This document shows, piece by piece, positions 61,393-64,000 of a DNA stretch of 64,000 nt. Every line of letters begins with the position of its first letter. The stretch's first letter is position 1. The translations under genes were made by a program, and so were the position numbers. Below the pieces are notes generated by a model. It worked only from the letters and a program-made list of their open reading frames with translations, was not told the DNA's origin and searched no databases. This DNA comes from Rhizobiaceae bacterium (lineage in GTDB: Bacteria; Pseudomonadota; Alphaproteobacteria; Rhizobiales; Rhizobiaceae): assembly GCA_017643495.1 (NCBI GenBank), contig JAEPNK010000002.1:1116001-1180000 (forward strand), written 5' to 3'.

Positions 61393-62214
61393 ATGAGTTT
61401 CTTGAATTCGCTGTTCGCACTGGACGGCAAGACTGCCCTCGTAACCGGTGCGGCGACCGGAATCGGACGCATGGCAGCCACGGCACTTGTCGAAGCTGGT
61501 GCGCATGTGCTGATTGCATCACGCAAGGGAGAGGCATGCGAAGCGGTTGCAAAGGAACTCAATGCCCTGGACGCGCCGGGAAGCGCCGAAGGGTTTGCAG
61601 GTGACGTGGGAACAAAGGATGGCGTCGAGGATTTGGCCAGGGCAGTAGGCAACCGCACGGACAAGCTGAATATCCTGATCAACAATGCAGGCGTGAGTTG
61701 GGGCGAGCCGATAGACACCTTCCCCTATGAAGCCTGGTCAAAGGTACTGGATGTCAATGTTACCGGCCTGTTCCATCTCAGCCAGCAATTGCTGCCCCTG
61801 CTGGAAAAATCGGCCACCATGGATGATCCCTCAAGAGTGATCAATCTTGGCTCGGTGATGGGCACTGCTGCGATCGGTGAAGGCGCATACTCATACTCGG
61901 CATCCAAGGCAGCGGTACACCACATCACCCGGATCATGGCCCGTGAACTTGCAGACCGCCACATAACGTTCAATGCCTTTGCGCCCGGTCCTTTCCAGAG
62001 CAAGATGACCGCTTTTGCCACGGCAACCGACGAACAGGCAGAACATGTCGGCAAGGGCGTGCCACTGGGACGTATCGGCTCGCCGGAAGACATTGCCGGA
62101 GCCACACTCTACCTCTGCGGTCGCGGAGGCGCCTACATAACCGGGGCTGTCCTGCCTCTGGATGGTGGAATTCACGTCAACCCGGCACCGGACCTTTTTG
62201 GACTGGAAAGATAG
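61393..62214 (+). CDS. SDR family oxidoreductase
   Basis: A 273-residue short-chain dehydrogenase: TGAATGIG (G19-x3-G23-x-G25) nucleotide motif, NNAG, catalytic Ser region LGSVMG and Y-x3-K in YSASKAAV, ending with LPLDGGIHV. It is probably a 3-oxoacyl or 3-hydroxyacyl reductase acting on a lipid-type thioester. GGAGGAGATTA precedes ATG 61393; the longer frame covers the divergent promoter. First gene of the rightward operon. Confidence 0.92.
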   Translation: MSFLNSLFALDGKTALVTGAATGIGRMAATALVEAGAHVLIASRKGEACEAVAKELNALDAPGSAEGFAGDVGTKDGVEDLARAVGNRTDKLNILINNAGVSWGEPIDTFPYEAWSKVLDVNVTGLFHLSQQLLPLLEKSATMDDPSRVINLGSVMGTAAIGEGAYSYSASKAAVHHITRIMARELADRHITFNAFAPGPFQSKMTAFATATDEQAEHVGKGVPLGRIGSPEDIAGATLYLCGRGGAYITGAVLPLDGGIHVNPAPDLFGLER

Positions 62215-62688
62215 ATGAGCAAACTCACGATTCAGGAGTACCTTTCACACGTCGGCAAACTGGAACGCACTTCCCCGTGGGTAGAAGTGGACCAGAAACT
62301 GATCAACACATTTGCCGATGCAACCCATGACCACCAGTTCATCCATGTTGACGAGGAAAGAGCCAAATCCGAAACACCATTCGGCGGAACGATCGCCCAC
62401 GGCTTTTTGTCACTTTCCCTGCTTTCACATTTTGCATCGGAATGCCTGCCGGATATCAACAACCGCAGCATGGTTATCAATTACGGTTTTGAAAAAATCC
62501 GTTTTCTCAGCCCTGTGCCATCCGGAGCGCGCCTTCGTGGTCATTTCAAATTGCTGGATTGTGTCATGCGCAAGCCAAATGAATATCTCTCACGCTTTGA
62601 AACAAGCATCGAGATTGAAAATCAGGAAAAGCCGGCACTTGTTGCAGACTGGCTGGCCCTCAACATTCTGAACGGGGAAGATTCATGA
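62215..62688 (+). CDS. MaoC family (R)-specific enoyl-CoA hydratase
   Basis: A 157-residue hot-dog fold protein with the hydratase-2 motif ATHDHQFIHVD (catalytic Asp39 and His44) and the GGTIAHGFLSLSLL helix that packs beside it. It should add water to enoyl-CoA to give (R)-3-hydroxyacyl-CoA. It starts at the base after the SDR stop, so it is tightly coupled. Together with the two SDRs and thiolase it makes a coherent beta-oxidation-like set. Confidence 0.91.
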   Translation: MSKLTIQEYLSHVGKLERTSPWVEVDQKLINTFADATHDHQFIHVDEERAKSETPFGGTIAHGFLSLSLLSHFASECLPDINNRSMVINYGFEKIRFLSPVPSGARLRGHFKLLDCVMRKPNEYLSRFETSIEIENQEKPALVADWLALNILNGEDS

Positions 62689-63581
62689 GTATTTCATTTG
62701 AAGGCCAGGTCGCGATAGTAACCGGTGCCGGCAATGGTCTCGGCAGAAGCCATGCACTCGAGCTTGGCAAACGCGGTGCAAAGGTCGTTGTCAACGATTT
62801 TGGAGGTGCACGCGACGGTACAGGGGGCGAAACAGGCCCGGCCGAAAAAGTTGCCCGCGAAATCACGGATGCCGGTGGCGAGGCAATTGCCAACGGTGCG
62901 AATGTGACAAGTTTTGATGATTGCGAAGCCATGGTGTCTGACGCGCTATCGAGATGGGGACGCGTTGACGTACTGGTCAACAATGCCGGAATTTTGCGCG
63001 ACAAGTCATTCGGCAAGATGGACATGGGTGACTGGAACACGGTTGTTGACGTCCATCTGAACGGTTCTGCGAACTGTTCAAAAGCCGTCTGGAACCAGAT
63101 GAAGGAACAGAACTACGGCCGCATACTGATGACGACGTCAACATCCGGCATTTACGGCAATTTCGGCCAGGCCAATTACGGCGCCGCAAAGCTCGGACTG
63201 GTCGGCCTGATGAACACGCTTTGCATTGAAGGAGCCAAGAACGACATTCGCGTCAACTGTCTGTCACCCACCGCAGCCACGCGCATGACAGAAGACATTC
63301 TGACACCCGACATGCTTGCCAGGCTTGATCCGAAATGGGTAACCCCGGCCGCAGTGTTCCTGGTATCAAGGGGCGCACCCAACCACACCGTGATGTTTGC
63401 GGGTGCCGGCAGCTATACCACCATGCAGATCAGCGAAAGCGCAGGGCTGCACCTGCCCGAAGAACAACGCACTGCAGACGGCATTGCCGCCAGTTTTGAA
63501 AAGATCAGCGACATGTCAAAACCGGATGTCTTCAACTCCGGCACCGAGCATGTGATCAAGGTTGTGGAGATGGCCAAGTGA
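62685..63581 (+). CDS. SDR family 3-hydroxyacyl-CoA dehydrogenase (MFE-2-like)
   Basis: A 298-residue SDR with TGAGNGLGR nucleotide motif, VNDFGGARDGTGGETGPAEKVAREI, NNAGILRDKSF, STSGIYGNFGQANYGAAKLGL (catalytic Ser, Tyr, Lys) and a C-terminal extension. The NDFGG and ILRDKSF segments mark the (R)-3-hydroxyacyl-CoA dehydrogenase domain of peroxisomal multifunctional enzyme type 2. It thus matches the stereochemistry of the MaoC hydratase before it. It overlaps that gene by ATGA. Confidence 0.92.
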   Translation: MSISFEGQVAIVTGAGNGLGRSHALELGKRGAKVVVNDFGGARDGTGGETGPAEKVAREITDAGGEAIANGANVTSFDDCEAMVSDALSRWGRVDVLVNNAGILRDKSFGKMDMGDWNTVVDVHLNGSANCSKAVWNQMKEQNYGRILMTTSTSGIYGNFGQANYGAAKLGLVGLMNTLCIEGAKNDIRVNCLSPTAATRMTEDILTPDMLARLDPKWVTPAAVFLVSRGAPNHTVMFAGAGSYTTMQISESAGLHLPEEQRTADGIAASFEKISDMSKPDVFNSGTEHVIKVVEMAK

Positions 63582-63817
63582 CCGGTGACAGGAAACGGCT
63601 GGTCTCCGTGTTTGAGACGACCGGCTCAGTATCAGCAATGGCCTATGCCTTGCTGATTGCATCAAATACAGGCAATGAAATACTCGGCTTCATGCTGCTT
63701 CTTGTTTCAGCACTGCTTTTCGCGGCCTGGGCGGTTATCGACCGTCGATGGGCTTTTCTGATCCTCCAGTTCTTCTATGCCACTTCAGCAATTATCGGCC
63801 TGGTGCGCTGGAGCTGA
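63578..63817 (+). CDS. Small membrane protein (possibly CBU_0592 family)
   Basis: A 79-residue protein with two or three hydrophobic segments (ETTGSVSAMAYALLIASNTG; ILGFMLLLVSALLFAAWAVI; FLILQFFYATSAIIGLVRW). The layout is like small proteins labelled CBU_0592, which occur in assorted contexts without known function. It starts with GTG 63578, overlapping the preceding stop as GTGA, so it belongs to the acyl-CoA operon. Confidence 0.7.
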   Translation: MTGDRKRLVSVFETTGSVSAMAYALLIASNTGNEILGFMLLLVSALLFAAWAVIDRRWAFLILQFFYATSAIIGLVRWS

Positions 63818-63851
63818 GAACCAACCCGAAACCAATACAAGGGAGTTTCCC

Positions 63852-64000
63852 ATGAGATCCGCAGTGATTGTTTCGACAGCCAGGACACCGATCGGCAAGG
63901 CCTATCGGGGCGCATTCAATGACACACAGGCGCAGGCACTTGGAAGTCACGCCATTGGCCACGCAGTCGAGCGCGCCGGTATCGACAAGGGCGAAATCGA
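63852..64000 (+). CDS. Thiolase / acetyl-CoA acetyltransferase (partial)
   Basis: The gene starts at ATG 63852 with AAGGGAGTTTCCC ahead and runs off the right edge after 49 codons. The N-terminus MRSAVIVSTARTPIGKAYRGAFND is the standard thiolase opening. It would cleave 3-ketoacyl-CoA or condense acetyl-CoA, completing the pathway of the preceding genes. The catalytic Cys lies outside the window. Confidence 0.9.
   Translation, partial: MRSAVIVSTARTPIGKAYRGAFNDTQAQALGSHAIGHAVERAGIDKGEI

Overview
The window reads as a chromosomal segment of an alphaproteobacterium, most likely of the Hyphomicrobiales (Rhizobiales) or a close relative. The main reasons are a RirA-type Rrf2 iron regulator with the three diagnostic cysteines, three Irr iron-control boxes (TTTAGAAnnnTTCTAAA type), a fused TrpE(G) anthranilate synthase behind a tiny three-tryptophan leader peptide, and an alphaproteobacterial Zur/ZnuABC locus. 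I see no rRNA, tRNA, CRISPR array, insertion sequence or phage gene. Genes are densely packed on both strands, many with ATGA-type overlaps.

Layout. 0-9.1 kb: end of a membrane protein, GNAT acetyltransferase, Nudix hydrolase, metallophosphoesterase, MerR regulator with a SoxR-box-like operator, a one-helix membrane protein, a YkuD L,D-transpeptidase, leuA with a Leu-rich leader peptide, and a class III cyclase. 9.4-15.8 kb: dipeptide ABC transporter (SBP, Xaa-Pro peptidase, two permeases, two ATPases). 15.9-18.2 kb: trpE(G) and its attenuator, including a probably leaderless trpL. 18.5-25.1 kb: a five-gene uncharacterised operon (coiled-coil protein, unknown protein, AAA+ ATPase, unknown protein, DUF2333-like membrane protein). 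25.1-26.8 kb: cobalt-type nitrile hydratase genes behind a perfect 19-bp palindrome. 26.9-31 kb: GGDEF/EAL protein, rlmE, ppx/gppA. 31.1-35.7 kb: iron block with rirA, bfr, bfd and an Fe(III) SBP plus permease. 35.7-40.7 kb: malic enzyme, rhodanese, glycerol kinase, DUF1697. 40.8-44.8 kb: zur-znuBC divergent from znuA, then carbonic anhydrase. 44.8-48.6 kb: SSS symporter and CHASE2 cyclase. 48.6-51.8 kb: four-gene operon of radical SAM enzyme, MTA phosphorylase and two small-molecule glycosyltransferase-like proteins. 52-58 kb: ThDP enzyme, YeeE/YedE transporter, TTC38-like TPR protein, OpgC-like protein. 58-64 kb: divergent acyl-CoA metabolism operons (acyl-CoA dehydrogenase and two MDR oxidoreductases facing SDR, MaoC, SDR, small membrane protein and thiolase).

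The best candidates for under-described systems are the AAA+/coiled-coil/DUF2333 operon and the radical SAM-phosphorylase-glycosyltransferase operon. The latter has the logic of arsenosugar synthesis (adenosylation, loss of adenine, sugar transfer) but no arsenic methyltransferase and a different radical SAM protein. The best regulatory content is the pair of peptide-leader attenuators (trp, leu) and the iron block. In that block the position of the Irr box relative to each promoter suggests repression of iron storage (bfr) and activation of iron mobilisation and uptake (bfd, fbpAB). All functional calls come from reading motifs and family resemblance; no database search was run.
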